From NCBI GenBank assembly GCA_017461345.1, contig JAFTYP010000010.1, positions 1 to 55,752 on the forward strand: a stretch of DNA of 55,752 nucleotides, written 5' to 3'. The notes beneath the pieces were generated by a model that was given only the letters and a program-made list of their open reading frames with translations, was not told where the DNA came from and did not search any database. Source of the stretch: Bacteroidaceae bacterium. GTDB taxonomy: Bacteria > Bacteroidota > Bacteroidia > Bacteroidales > Bacteroidaceae. This document shows positions 36,285 to 44,145 of this stretch, piece after piece. The position numbers and the translations under genes are program-made. Numbering within the stretch: the stretch's first letter is position 1; every line of letters starts with the position of its first letter.

Positions 36285-36520
36285 GGCTGAAAACCAGAGG
36301 CTCTTTTTGTGGCATGATACGATGCTTTAGTTACAGGCAACGTGGCCGCTGTCGGGCTACGGCATTTCTGCTGTCGGTTGGCGGTGTGTCGTTTGCCGTT
36401 GATTTGGTTTCGCTGTGTTTTTGCATGGAAACAAAACAGATGTAAAGGTTTTTGTTTCGTTTTGCCGTCATCTTGCCAAAAAAAACTTACCGAAATCGTC
36501 TGCCATAAAGAATAATTCTG

Positions 36521-36528
36521 TAACTTTG
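36521..36528 (+). promoter_or_regulatory. -7 element TAACTTTG before the SPFH gene
   Basis: A good -7 match 73 bp before the ATG; the -33 element is weak. Confidence 0.45.
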
Positions 36529-36600
36529 TCTCTGACAATCTCTGTGTTTGCAGAGCGTCGCCAGATGAAGGACTTACATTATATAATATAATAGGAACTT

Positions 36601-37551
36601 ATGGAAACAAAGGAAGTAAAGTTTGCAGGCGCAGTTGCCAATGGATTTCTGATGTTGTTTGTCAACTTGGCGGTTCTGGTGCTGTCTATAGTAGGCATCG
36701 TATATGCCATCATCCATCTGGAGTCGTCCGGTGGCGAAACTGGCGGTCTGTTGCTCGGTGGCAGCATATTGCTGCTCATTGCCAACATCATCATGTGGTG
36801 CGGTCTTATGGAACTCGAACCCAACGAGGCACGTGTCATTACATGGTTCGGCAAGTATGCCGGCACATTTTCTCAGGCCGGCTACTACTGGATAAATCCT
36901 TTCTACGGCACGAAGAAACTCTCTCTGCGTGCCAGAAATCTCGATGTCGAGCCCATCAAGGTGAACGACAAAGTGGGCAATCCCGTGATGATAGGCCTCG
37001 TGCTGGTGTGGAAGTTGAAAGACACGTACAGGGCACTGTTCGAGGTCGACACGCAGACCATGGCAACATCCACAATCGGCACCGACGTGAAGAGCATCAT
37101 GAATGCCCTGGAGAAGTTCGTCCGTGTGCAGAGCGATGCAGCACTGCGGCAGGTGGCAGGGCAGTATGCATACGACGATGAGGACGGCAGCGCAGGCGAA
37201 CTCACACTTCGCTCCGGCTCGGAAGACATCAACCGGCTGCTCGAACAAAAACTCGACGACCGTCTTGCCCTTGCTGGCATCGAGGTGATAGAAGCCCGCA
37301 TCAACTATCTGGCATACGCTCCGGAGATTGCTGCCGTGATGTTGCGACGCCAACAAGCCTCGGCCATCATCACCGCACGAGAGAAGATAGTGGACGGCGC
37401 CGTGTCGATGGTCAAGATGGCACTCGACAAACTCTCGAACGAGAATGTCGTGGAACTGGACGACGAGAAGAAAGCCACCATGGTGAGCAACCTGCTCGTA
37501 GTGTTGTGTAGCGACGATTCTGCACAGCCGGTCGTGAATGCCGGAACATAG
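36601..37551 (+). CDS. SPFH-domain (stomatin/prohibitin-like) membrane protein
   Basis: A 316-aa protein with two N-terminal hydrophobic segments (FLMLFVNLAVLVLSIVGIVY; LLLGGSILLLIANIIMW) and an SPFH/band-7 domain (LEPNEARVITWFGKYAGTF, GYYWINPFYGTKKLSLRARN, VGNPVMIGLVLVWKLKD, LALAGIEVIEARINYLAYAPEIAAVML). It ends with a short helical tail. SPFH proteins form membrane scaffolds in lipid microdomains and often protect or organise membrane enzymes. It appears as a single gene; the downstream etfB has its own promoter. Confidence 0.92.
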   Translation: METKEVKFAGAVANGFLMLFVNLAVLVLSIVGIVYAIIHLESSGGETGGLLLGGSILLLIANIIMWCGLMELEPNEARVITWFGKYAGTFSQAGYYWINPFYGTKKLSLRARNLDVEPIKVNDKVGNPVMIGLVLVWKLKDTYRALFEVDTQTMATSTIGTDVKSIMNALEKFVRVQSDAALRQVAGQYAYDDEDGSAGELTLRSGSEDINRLLEQKLDDRLALAGIEVIEARINYLAYAPEIAAVMLRRQQASAIITAREKIVDGAVSMVKMALDKLSNENVVELDDEKKATMVSNLLVVLCSDDSAQPVVNAGT

Positions 37552-37578
37552 AAATAGGCATACATATTCCACTCATTT

Positions 37579-37610
37579 CTTGTCTAATATAAAAAAAAAC
37601 CGTACCTTTG
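37579..37610 (+). promoter_or_regulatory. Promoter for etfB-etfA-acyl-CoA dehydrogenase
   Basis: CTTG at 37579-37582, a 20-bp spacer, and TACCTTTG at 37603-37610, 47 bp before the ATG. Confidence 0.65.
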
Positions 37611-37657
37611 CACAAAATTAACAAAAGTGTGCAATAAATAATAGCATTATAAATACT

Positions 37658-38545
37658 ATGAGTTTAAAGATTGTTGTACTTGCAAAGCAAGTGCCCGACA
37701 CGCGCAACGTCGGTCCGGATGCCATGACACCCGAAGGCACCGTAAACCGCAGCGCACTGCCTGCCATCTTCAACCCCGAGGACCTCAATGCCCTCGAGCA
37801 GGCTCTGAGACTGAAAGATCAATTCCCCGGTACCACCGTAAACGTCATAACGATGGGCCCCGGTCGTGCCGCAGAAGTCATTCGCGAAGCAATGTTCCGC
37901 GGTGCTGATGGTGGCTATCTGCTTACAGACCGCGCCTTTGCAGGTGCCGACACACTTGCTACGAGCTATGCTCTCGCAACGGCTATCCAGCATGCTTGCC
38001 CCGACGTGGACCTCATCATTGGCGGACGTCAGGCCATCGACGGCGATACGGCACAGGTAGGACCACAGGTGGCAGAAAAGTTGGGCTTGAATCAGATTAC
38101 ATACACCGAGGAGATTCTCTCCCTCCAGGACGGCAAGATCACCGTCAAGCGACATATCGACGGCGGCGTAGAGACAGTGGAAAGCTCATTGCCCTGCGTC
38201 CTCACCGTCAACGGAAGTGCGGCTCCCTGTCGCCCACGCAACGTGAAGCGCGTCATGAAGTTCAAGCGTTGCCTCGCTCCCATGGAACTTCCGCAGGGAA
38301 CAGACTATGCCGACCTCCCCTACGCAAGCGAATATGAGAAGAAACCCTACCTGAAGATTGGCCAACTCACCTGTGCCGACATCAATGCCGACTTGCAGCA
38401 GTGTGGTCTGGCAGGCTCGCCAACCAAGGTGAAGAACGTGGAGAACATCGTCTTCAAGGCAAAGGAAAGCAAAGTATTAACCGGCAGCGACGAGGACATC
38501 AACGCACTCGTTCAGGAACTCCTCGCAAGCCATACAATCGGATAA
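37658..38545 (+). CDS. etfB: Electron transfer flavoprotein beta subunit
   Basis: A 295-aa EtfB starting IVVLAKQVPDT, with NPEDLNALEQALRLKD, VNVITMGPGRAAEVIREAMFRGAD and IIGGRQAIDGDTAQVGPQVAEKLG, the AMP/FAD-binding core of the family. The KQVPDT opening and these blocks resemble the electron-bifurcating or anaerobe branch more than the respiratory (mitochondrial-like) type; this is by eye only. etfA follows after 6 bp and an acyl-CoA dehydrogenase gene after that, forming a single operon that moves electrons between acyl-CoA, flavins and probably ferredoxin or NADH. Confidence 0.94.
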   Translation: MSLKIVVLAKQVPDTRNVGPDAMTPEGTVNRSALPAIFNPEDLNALEQALRLKDQFPGTTVNVITMGPGRAAEVIREAMFRGADGGYLLTDRAFAGADTLATSYALATAIQHACPDVDLIIGGRQAIDGDTAQVGPQVAEKLGLNQITYTEEILSLQDGKITVKRHIDGGVETVESSLPCVLTVNGSAAPCRPRNVKRVMKFKRCLAPMELPQGTDYADLPYASEYEKKPYLKIGQLTCADINADLQQCGLAGSPTKVKNVENIVFKAKESKVLTGSDEDINALVQELLASHTIG

Positions 38546-38551
38546 CGCCCT

Positions 38552-39574
38552 ATGAATAGTGTATATGTATATTGCGAGCTCGAAGGCACAAAGGTAGCCG
38601 AGGTGAGCCAAGAACTCCTGACGAAGGGTCGCAAGCTGGCGAACACGCTGGGCGTAAAGCTCGAGGCAGTGGCAGCCGGCAGTGGCATCACAGGAAAAGT
38701 AGAGGACCAAATCATCCCTTATGGTGTGGACAAACTGCACATCTTCGATGCAGAAGGTCTTTCACCCTATACAACCAAACCCCATACTGCAGTCCTCGTA
38801 AACCTCTTCAAGCAGGAACAGCCTCAGATTTGTCTGATGGGTGCCGATGTTGTAGGCCGTGACCTCGGTCCACGTGTGTCTTCTGCGCTTCACAGCGGCT
38901 TGACCGCCGACTGCACAAGTCTTGAGATCGGTCCGCACGACGACAAGAAACTCGGCAAGCACTACGACAGCCTGCTCTATCAGATTCGTCCTGCCTTCGG
39001 TGGCAACATCGTGGCAACAATCGTCAATCCCGAGAACCGTCCGCAGATGGCAACCGTCCGCAGCGGCGTCATGAAAGCAGAAATTCTCGACCCCGACTAC
39101 AAGGGCGAAGTCATCATTGAAGACGTGGCAAAGTTTGTTCCCGAAACGGAATACGTCACCAAAGTTCTCGACCGCCACGTAGAGGCAGCCAAGAATAACC
39201 TCAAAGGTGCGCCCATCGTCGTTGCAGGCGGTTATGGTGTAGGTTCTAAAGAAGGTTTCGACCAACTCTATGAACTTGCCAAGGTGCTCCATGCAGAGGT
39301 AGGTGCCAGCCGTGCAGCAGTCGATGCAGGTTTCTGCGACCACGATTTGCAGATTGGCCAGACAGGCGTTACCGTCCGTCCGAAGGTCTATATCGCCTGT
39401 GGCATCAGTGGTGCCATCCAGCATGTGGCAGGCATGAAGGAGAGCGGCATCATCATCTCAATCAACAACGACGAGAATGCCCCCATCAACCAGATTGCCG
39501 ACTACGTCATCAATGGAACGGTAGAAGAAGTGGTACCCAAACTGATTAGGTATTATAAGCAAAACAGCAAGTAA
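38552..39574 (+). CDS. etfA: Electron transfer flavoprotein alpha subunit
   Basis: A 340-aa EtfA partner of the preceding gene. The C-terminal FAD-binding domain is clear: IVVAGGYGVGSKEGFDQLYELAK, VGASRAAVDAGF, IGQTGVTVRPKVYIACGISG, AIQHVAGMKESGIIISINND and NAPINQIADYVINGTVEEVVP. The acyl-CoA dehydrogenase gene begins one base after its stop codon. Confidence 0.95.
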   Translation: MNSVYVYCELEGTKVAEVSQELLTKGRKLANTLGVKLEAVAAGSGITGKVEDQIIPYGVDKLHIFDAEGLSPYTTKPHTAVLVNLFKQEQPQICLMGADVVGRDLGPRVSSALHSGLTADCTSLEIGPHDDKKLGKHYDSLLYQIRPAFGGNIVATIVNPENRPQMATVRSGVMKAEILDPDYKGEVIIEDVAKFVPETEYVTKVLDRHVEAAKNNLKGAPIVVAGGYGVGSKEGFDQLYELAKVLHAEVGASRAAVDAGFCDHDLQIGQTGVTVRPKVYIACGISGAIQHVAGMKESGIIISINNDENAPINQIADYVINGTVEEVVPKLIRYYKQNSK

Positions 39575-39575
39575 A

Positions 39576-41264
39576 ATGGCAAACTATTATAACGACATAA
39601 AAGAGATAAAGTTCGAACTCGAAAACAGCCCCTTGATGGAGCGTATCGTCGAACTGAAAGAGTGCGGCTACGCAGATAAGGACCAATATGAAGAGGCTCC
39701 GCAGGACTTTGCCGATGCCATGGACAATTACGACAAGGTGTTGGACATCGTGGGCGACATCGTTGCCAATGTTGTGGCTCCTAATGCGGAAGAAGTTGAT
39801 GCCGAAGGACCTCATTGCGAAAATGGTCGTGTACGTTATGCTTCGAAAACTTACGAGAACCTCGAGGCAATGAACCATGCCGGCTTGAACGGCATGACGA
39901 TGCCCCGCCGCTATGGTGGCCTCAATCTTCCTGTAACGGTTTACACTGCAGCAAACGAAATTGTTTCTACTGGCGATGCAGGTTTCGAGAACATCTGGAG
40001 TCTGCAGGACTGCATAGAGACGCTCTATTGCTTCGGCAACGAGGAACAGCGCCAAAAGTACATTCCTCGTGTCTGCAAGGGCGAAACGATGTCGATGGAC
40101 CTCACAGAGCCTGATGCAGGTAGCGACTTGCAGAGCGTTATGCTCAAGGCAACTTTCGACGAGGAGAACAACTGCTGGCGTCTGAATGGCTCGAAACGTT
40201 TCATTACCAACGGCGACAGCGACATCCATCTTGTGCTTGCCCGTTCTGAGGCAGGAACACGCGACGGTCGTGGTCTTTCGATGTTCATCTACGACAAGCG
40301 CGACGGCGGTGTTGATGTTCGTCGCATCGAGAACAAACTTGGCATCCACGGAAGTCCAACCTGCGAACTGGTGTACAAGAATGCGAAGTGCGAACTCTGT
40401 GGCGACCGCAAACTGGGTCTTATTAAATATGTAATGTCTTTGATGAACGGCGCTCGTCTGGGTATTGCTGCCCAGAGCGTAGGTCTTTCGCAGGCTGCTT
40501 ATAACGAGGCTGTGGCATATGCTGCAGACCGCAAGCAGTTCGGCAAGGCCATCATCGAGTTCCCTGCTGTGGCAGAAATGATTGGCAATATCAAGGCTCG
40601 CCTCGATGCCGGTCGTGCATTGCTTTATCAGACTGCGCGTTATGTCGATATCTATAAGGCACTGGAGGACATCAGTCGCGAACGCAAACTCGAACCCGAA
40701 GAGCGTGCAGAACTCAAGCAATACAGCCGTCTGGCTGATGCGTTTACACCTCTGGCTAAAGGCATGAACAGCGAGTATGCTAACCAAAACGCCTACGACT
40801 GCATTCAGGTGCATGGCGGTTCCGGCTTTATGCTCGAGTATGCTTGCCAGCGTATCTATCGCGATGCCCGCATCACTTCCATCTACGAGGGACCGACGCA
40901 GTTGCAGACGGTTGCCGCTATTCGCTACGTCACCAACGGCTTCTATGCTCAGGTCATCGAGGATTATGAGAAACTCCCTGTTGCACCCGAGTTTGAGGGT
41001 CTGAAGGCTCGTGTGAAGGCCATGGCAGAGAAGTTCAATGCTTGCACTGCAGCCGTTAAGGAGGCAGACAGTCAGGAGGTGCTCGACCTCTGCGCACGCC
41101 ATCTCTACGAAATGGTTGCCAACGTCATCATGTCTTATCTCCTGATGCAGAATGCCACAAAGGCTCCCGAACTCTTTGCTCAAAGCCTGAGCGACTATGT
41201 TCGTCTGGCAGAAGCAGAGGTGGAGAAGCACAACACTTGGCTCTCTTCCACATTGCAGGCATAA
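39576..41264 (+). CDS. Acyl-CoA dehydrogenase
   Basis: A 562-aa FAD-dependent acyl-CoA dehydrogenase. Core motifs are present: MSMDLTEPDAGSDLQSVMLKA, LNGSKRFITNGDSD, MNGARLGIAAQSVGLSQAAYNEAVAYAADRKQFGKAI, NAYDCIQVHGGSGFMLEY and ITSIYEGPTQLQ, where the Glu of YEGP is the expected catalytic base. A C-terminal extension of about 130 residues (to VEKHNTWLSSTLQA) makes it longer than classic 380-aa enzymes, matching the large-type dehydrogenases. It passes electrons to the adjacent EtfBA. The acyl chain length is not readable from sequence. Confidence 0.94.
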   Translation: MANYYNDIKEIKFELENSPLMERIVELKECGYADKDQYEEAPQDFADAMDNYDKVLDIVGDIVANVVAPNAEEVDAEGPHCENGRVRYASKTYENLEAMNHAGLNGMTMPRRYGGLNLPVTVYTAANEIVSTGDAGFENIWSLQDCIETLYCFGNEEQRQKYIPRVCKGETMSMDLTEPDAGSDLQSVMLKATFDEENNCWRLNGSKRFITNGDSDIHLVLARSEAGTRDGRGLSMFIYDKRDGGVDVRRIENKLGIHGSPTCELVYKNAKCELCGDRKLGLIKYVMSLMNGARLGIAAQSVGLSQAAYNEAVAYAADRKQFGKAIIEFPAVAEMIGNIKARLDAGRALLYQTARYVDIYKALEDISRERKLEPEERAELKQYSRLADAFTPLAKGMNSEYANQNAYDCIQVHGGSGFMLEYACQRIYRDARITSIYEGPTQLQTVAAIRYVTNGFYAQVIEDYEKLPVAPEFEGLKARVKAMAEKFNACTAAVKEADSQEVLDLCARHLYEMVANVIMSYLLMQNATKAPELFAQSLSDYVRLAEAEVEKHNTWLSSTLQA

Positions 41265-41344
41265 GAAACCACTATTACTACAGAACCTGTTTAATGTCAT
41301 ATGTTTGCGCGCAAAGGTGTGTGTAGATGAATGACAATGGTATA

Positions 41345-41413
41345 ACCCTCGCCCCGTGTGAAGTGTGCAACCTTTCTGCAAGGCACACCTTCGCAAGAGG
41401 CGAGGGTGTTTTT
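41345..41413 (+). terminator. Long two-tier terminator hairpin after acyl-CoA dehydrogenase
   Basis: The outer stem ACCCTCGCC (41345-41353) pairs with GGCGAGGGT (41399-41407), followed by GTTTTT. An inner stem of GTGTGC/GCACAC, with partial TGTGAAG/CCTTCGCA pairing, extends it. It is unusually long for a simple terminator. Confidence 0.75.
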
Positions 41414-41497
41414 GTATGGAGACAAAAAGTGGTTCGGCCATAACGCTGCAGTCCATTTGGCGAAACGGACGCGTCCTTCCGGGCAACTACACGTGTG

Positions 41498-41563
41498 AAC
41501 TTGCCCAACTTCTCTGCAGAACTTGCCCAACTTCTCTGCAGAAGTTGAACAAGTTCTTTAGTA
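41498..41563. repeat. Family B 22-bp array, three units
   Basis: Two exact copies of AACTTGCCCAAC plus TTCTCTGCAG (41498-41519, 41520-41541) and a diverged third (41542-41563). Preceded by GGACGCGTCCTTCC and ACTACACGTGTG, as at 36.2 kb, so the homology extends beyond the repeat units. Confidence 0.9.
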
Positions 41564-41693
41564 GCCAAAAGTTCGCCGTTCCTACGGCAGGTGAGTTTGC
41601 ATATATTGTGATGATATACGTCGTGTTACTCTGTTTGCCATAGGAAGAAAAGTTTTTTTGAGAATTACGACAGGAGTGAATAATTTTTTTTCG

Positions 41694-41701
41694 TAACTTT
41701 G
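41694..41701 (+). promoter_or_regulatory. -7 element TAACTTTG before the DUF3472 gene
   Basis: Good -7 match 37 bp upstream of the start codon; no clear -33. Confidence 0.45.
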
Positions 41702-41738
41702 TCGCACGAAAACAGATAACTAACTCTTAACAACAACC

Positions 41739-44081
41739 ATGAAACATTTATTTTCTTCATTGCTACTCTCGTTGCTCGCTGTTCTGCAACTGCAGGCAAC
41801 AGACATTATTTACGGCAATTGTCACTATCGGGAGATAGAAGGACGCTATGCAGGATTCCGTAAGACAGAGACATTCACAACATTCGAGACAGACGACCGC
41901 ATCACACTCGTCTATTGTCTGCGCATCCCCCGTGCCAACGTCTCCGGTTCTGCAAAGATTAATCCCAAGATTACGGGCGACGTAACACTGAATGTGCGTG
42001 TCAAGGATTGTGAGACAGACGCAGTACTGCTCGACCATAGCGTCACACAGACATGCTCCAAAGGTAGGGTAACAGACATCCCCATCATACCTGAGATGGC
42101 GTTCCCATCCGACACATGGTATCGTGTGGAGATACAAGCACCCGAAGGCTACCAGCGCATCAGTCGCCTCATTCAACTCAACTTCGAACGTTCAGGCACT
42201 CTTCCTGTCATCGATGCCCATCTTCGTGGCTTCCCAACACCTGCCACACACCTTTGGGTGGGACATTCCACTGCTCCCAATGCTCCACAGAACGAGTCAT
42301 ACGAATGGTGCTATCAGGAAGTGCTCATGCCCAAGCAGTGGGCAACTATCAATACCTATCTTATGACGCTCGGCATTACAGGCGGTTACATGGGCATACA
42401 GAGAGCAGGCAAGACAGTAAAGAACGAAAACGGCAAGGACACCGACACAATTCCTTCGTCCTACTGGAACCAGGCCCTCTTCTCTATTTGGGACAATGGC
42501 GACACGGACGTAACGCCCAACCTGGCAACATACCTGCGAGCAGGTGCCTTGGCATGGGGCGACGACGTGGCCATCAATCACTTCGGTGCAGAAGGTACAG
42601 GCTGTCAGGCAATGGTTTCCCATGCAAAATGGGAACCCGGACAGTGGGTGCAGTTCCTTACTTGTGCACGTCCTGAAGAACGTCTCATAACGCTCAGAGC
42701 CAAAGACGGCTCGGACAGCATCATACGCTACCCTTGTTCACTGCTCTCTACCTGGTATAAGAATCTGGACGACCCAGAGTGGCACTATATGGCCACCATT
42801 CGACACAGTGGTGAGTCACACTACTACAATACGTGGTATTCCTTTATCGAAAACTGGGCAGATTCGGGTGGCGAACTCTTCCGTCGCGCATATTATCGTA
42901 ACAACTACCAACGCTCGGTGGGTAGTGGAAAGTGGTACTTCATCAACAGGGCCGACTTCGGACAGACTACCTATCAGGACTTCATCGACAGTGGTGAGAT
43001 TACGGAACGCCATCGTCGTGTGGACTATGGACACGGAAGGGCAGGCGATGTGCCTCGTGCCTATTACATGCAGACAGGTGGCTATGGCCAGCCAAAGGAT
43101 TCTGCCAAAACACTTCCCCTCGTTAATGACCATAGTTGTGTAGAGAGCATCAATCTCGACTCCCTGATCGCCACATTGCAGAATGCATACCAGGCAGACT
43201 CGAAGAACTCCATGCAGACGCTCCTCTCTGTACACAATACAAAGGCCCTAATAGACGAACTCGTGGCTGAACTCATGGGCAAAATAAATATGTTCGATGG
43301 CTACACAGCCGAAGCAATGGAGCCTGTCTGCCAGTTGGCAAAAACAGACTATACATTTGCCGAGATGAAGAAGGCTTTGCTCAATATGGCAGAGAACCAT
43401 CAGTTCCTGCGCTATGGCAATACGGTCAAGGCCGAGCATATCTGTTCCTTCCGTGCCTATATGATTGGTACCGACGATTATGTTCTAGCCGTTCGTGACC
43501 ACAAACTTGTTACCATTCCCCGTGCTGAAGCAGAGGCAACGAATCCCGACAACCATTGGATAATCCTTCGTCACGACGATATGAAGACTTATAGCATATA
43601 CAACCAGGGTACTGGCTATTACCTTACTGTTGGTGGTGAACCCAGTCTGGCAGACGTTCCTCACAAGATCACGGCAAACTTCTCCAATGGAACATTCACC
43701 TTCCGCGAAGGGGCATCTCGTGCTATTGGTTTCAACACGAAAGATGAACTTGTAACCGTTTCCCCATCAAGAGCGGCTCGATGGACTTTGCTCGACAACT
43801 ATTACCTCACGCCCTCAACACGTCTTTGCAATTCCTTACTCGAGCAGACAACCGAGGACGCCATATCAACAGGTATAGAGGAAATAGAACCGCTCGTTCC
43901 TTTCGAAAACACAATGGACGAGGCTGAAGGTTACTCACTCTCCGACGACATTGTTGCGGTGTACTACTACGACCTCAATGGTCAGCGCATCGGATATGCG
44001 TTGCCTAAAGGCCAACCGGTCATTGCTCACATCGTGTTGCGCAATGGTGCTTCAATGGTCAGAAAGATTGTAGCGAAATAA
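41739..44081 (+). CDS. Secreted DUF3472 protein with C-terminal sorting-like tail
   Basis: A 780-aa exported protein (signal peptide around SSLLLSLLAVLQLQA). The N-terminal 150 residues resemble the DUF5077 type of beta domain (CLRIPRANVSGSAKINPK). The DUF3472 domain follows at about 185-440 (THLWVGHSTAPNAPQNESYE, WCYQEVLMPKQWATINTYLM, ALFSIWDNGDTDVTPN, SLLSTWYKNLDDPEWHYMA). Residues of about 560-690 look like a ricin-type or similar beta-trefoil carbohydrate-binding module (YSIYNQGTGYYLTVGGEP). The tail (VAVYYYDLNGQRIGY to MVRKIVAK) resembles a type IX sorting domain. Probably a polysaccharide-acting or -binding surface protein; no catalytic residues can be named. Confidence 0.85.
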   Translation: MKHLFSSLLLSLLAVLQLQATDIIYGNCHYREIEGRYAGFRKTETFTTFETDDRITLVYCLRIPRANVSGSAKINPKITGDVTLNVRVKDCETDAVLLDHSVTQTCSKGRVTDIPIIPEMAFPSDTWYRVEIQAPEGYQRISRLIQLNFERSGTLPVIDAHLRGFPTPATHLWVGHSTAPNAPQNESYEWCYQEVLMPKQWATINTYLMTLGITGGYMGIQRAGKTVKNENGKDTDTIPSSYWNQALFSIWDNGDTDVTPNLATYLRAGALAWGDDVAINHFGAEGTGCQAMVSHAKWEPGQWVQFLTCARPEERLITLRAKDGSDSIIRYPCSLLSTWYKNLDDPEWHYMATIRHSGESHYYNTWYSFIENWADSGGELFRRAYYRNNYQRSVGSGKWYFINRADFGQTTYQDFIDSGEITERHRRVDYGHGRAGDVPRAYYMQTGGYGQPKDSAKTLPLVNDHSCVESINLDSLIATLQNAYQADSKNSMQTLLSVHNTKALIDELVAELMGKINMFDGYTAEAMEPVCQLAKTDYTFAEMKKALLNMAENHQFLRYGNTVKAEHICSFRAYMIGTDDYVLAVRDHKLVTIPRAEAEATNPDNHWIILRHDDMKTYSIYNQGTGYYLTVGGEPSLADVPHKITANFSNGTFTFREGASRAIGFNTKDELVTVSPSRAARWTLLDNYYLTPSTRLCNSLLEQTTEDAISTGIEEIEPLVPFENTMDEAEGYSLSDDIVAVYYYDLNGQRIGYALPKGQPVIAHIVLRNGASMVRKIVAK

Positions 44082-44110
44082 AAGCAAACAACAAATCTTG
44101 TTCAAAGCAG

Positions 44111-44145
44111 AAAGAAGATACTTCGATTAGCGAAGTATCTTCTTT
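44111..44145. terminator. Bidirectional hairpin overlapping the 3' end of the GH127-like gene
   Basis: AAAGAAGATACTTCG (44111-44125) pairs perfectly with CGAAGTATCTTCTTT (44131-44145) around a 5-nt loop. The right arm also encodes the last codons (Lys-Lys-Ile-Leu-Arg) of the minus-strand gene, whose stop codon is in the loop. Confidence 0.8.

Larger units (their letters stand above)
36093..36600. other. Long intergenic region with terminator, family B repeat and promoter element
   Basis: This 508-bp gap contains a terminator (36131-36168), a family B array (36219-36284), and a -7 element TAACTTTG (36521-36528). ORFs on either strand here are translations of the repeat and are not conserved in pattern. 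No other feature is seen. Confidence 0.55.
41265..41738. other. Intergenic region with long hairpin, family B repeat and promoter element
   Basis: This 474-bp gap holds a structured terminator (41345-41413), a family B array (41498-41563) and a -7 element TAACTTTG (41694-41701) before the DUF3472 gene. Small ORFs here are repeat translations. No gene is supported. Confidence 0.55.

Noticed and set aside
36089..36538. Minus-strand 149-codon ORF
   Set aside because: It is translated through the terminator and the family B array; composition is not protein-like.
41278..41568. Minus-strand 96-codon ORF
   Set aside because: Repeat-derived (LLQRSWASSAEKLGKFTRVV, also seen at 36 kb), so it reflects the DNA repeat rather than a protein family.
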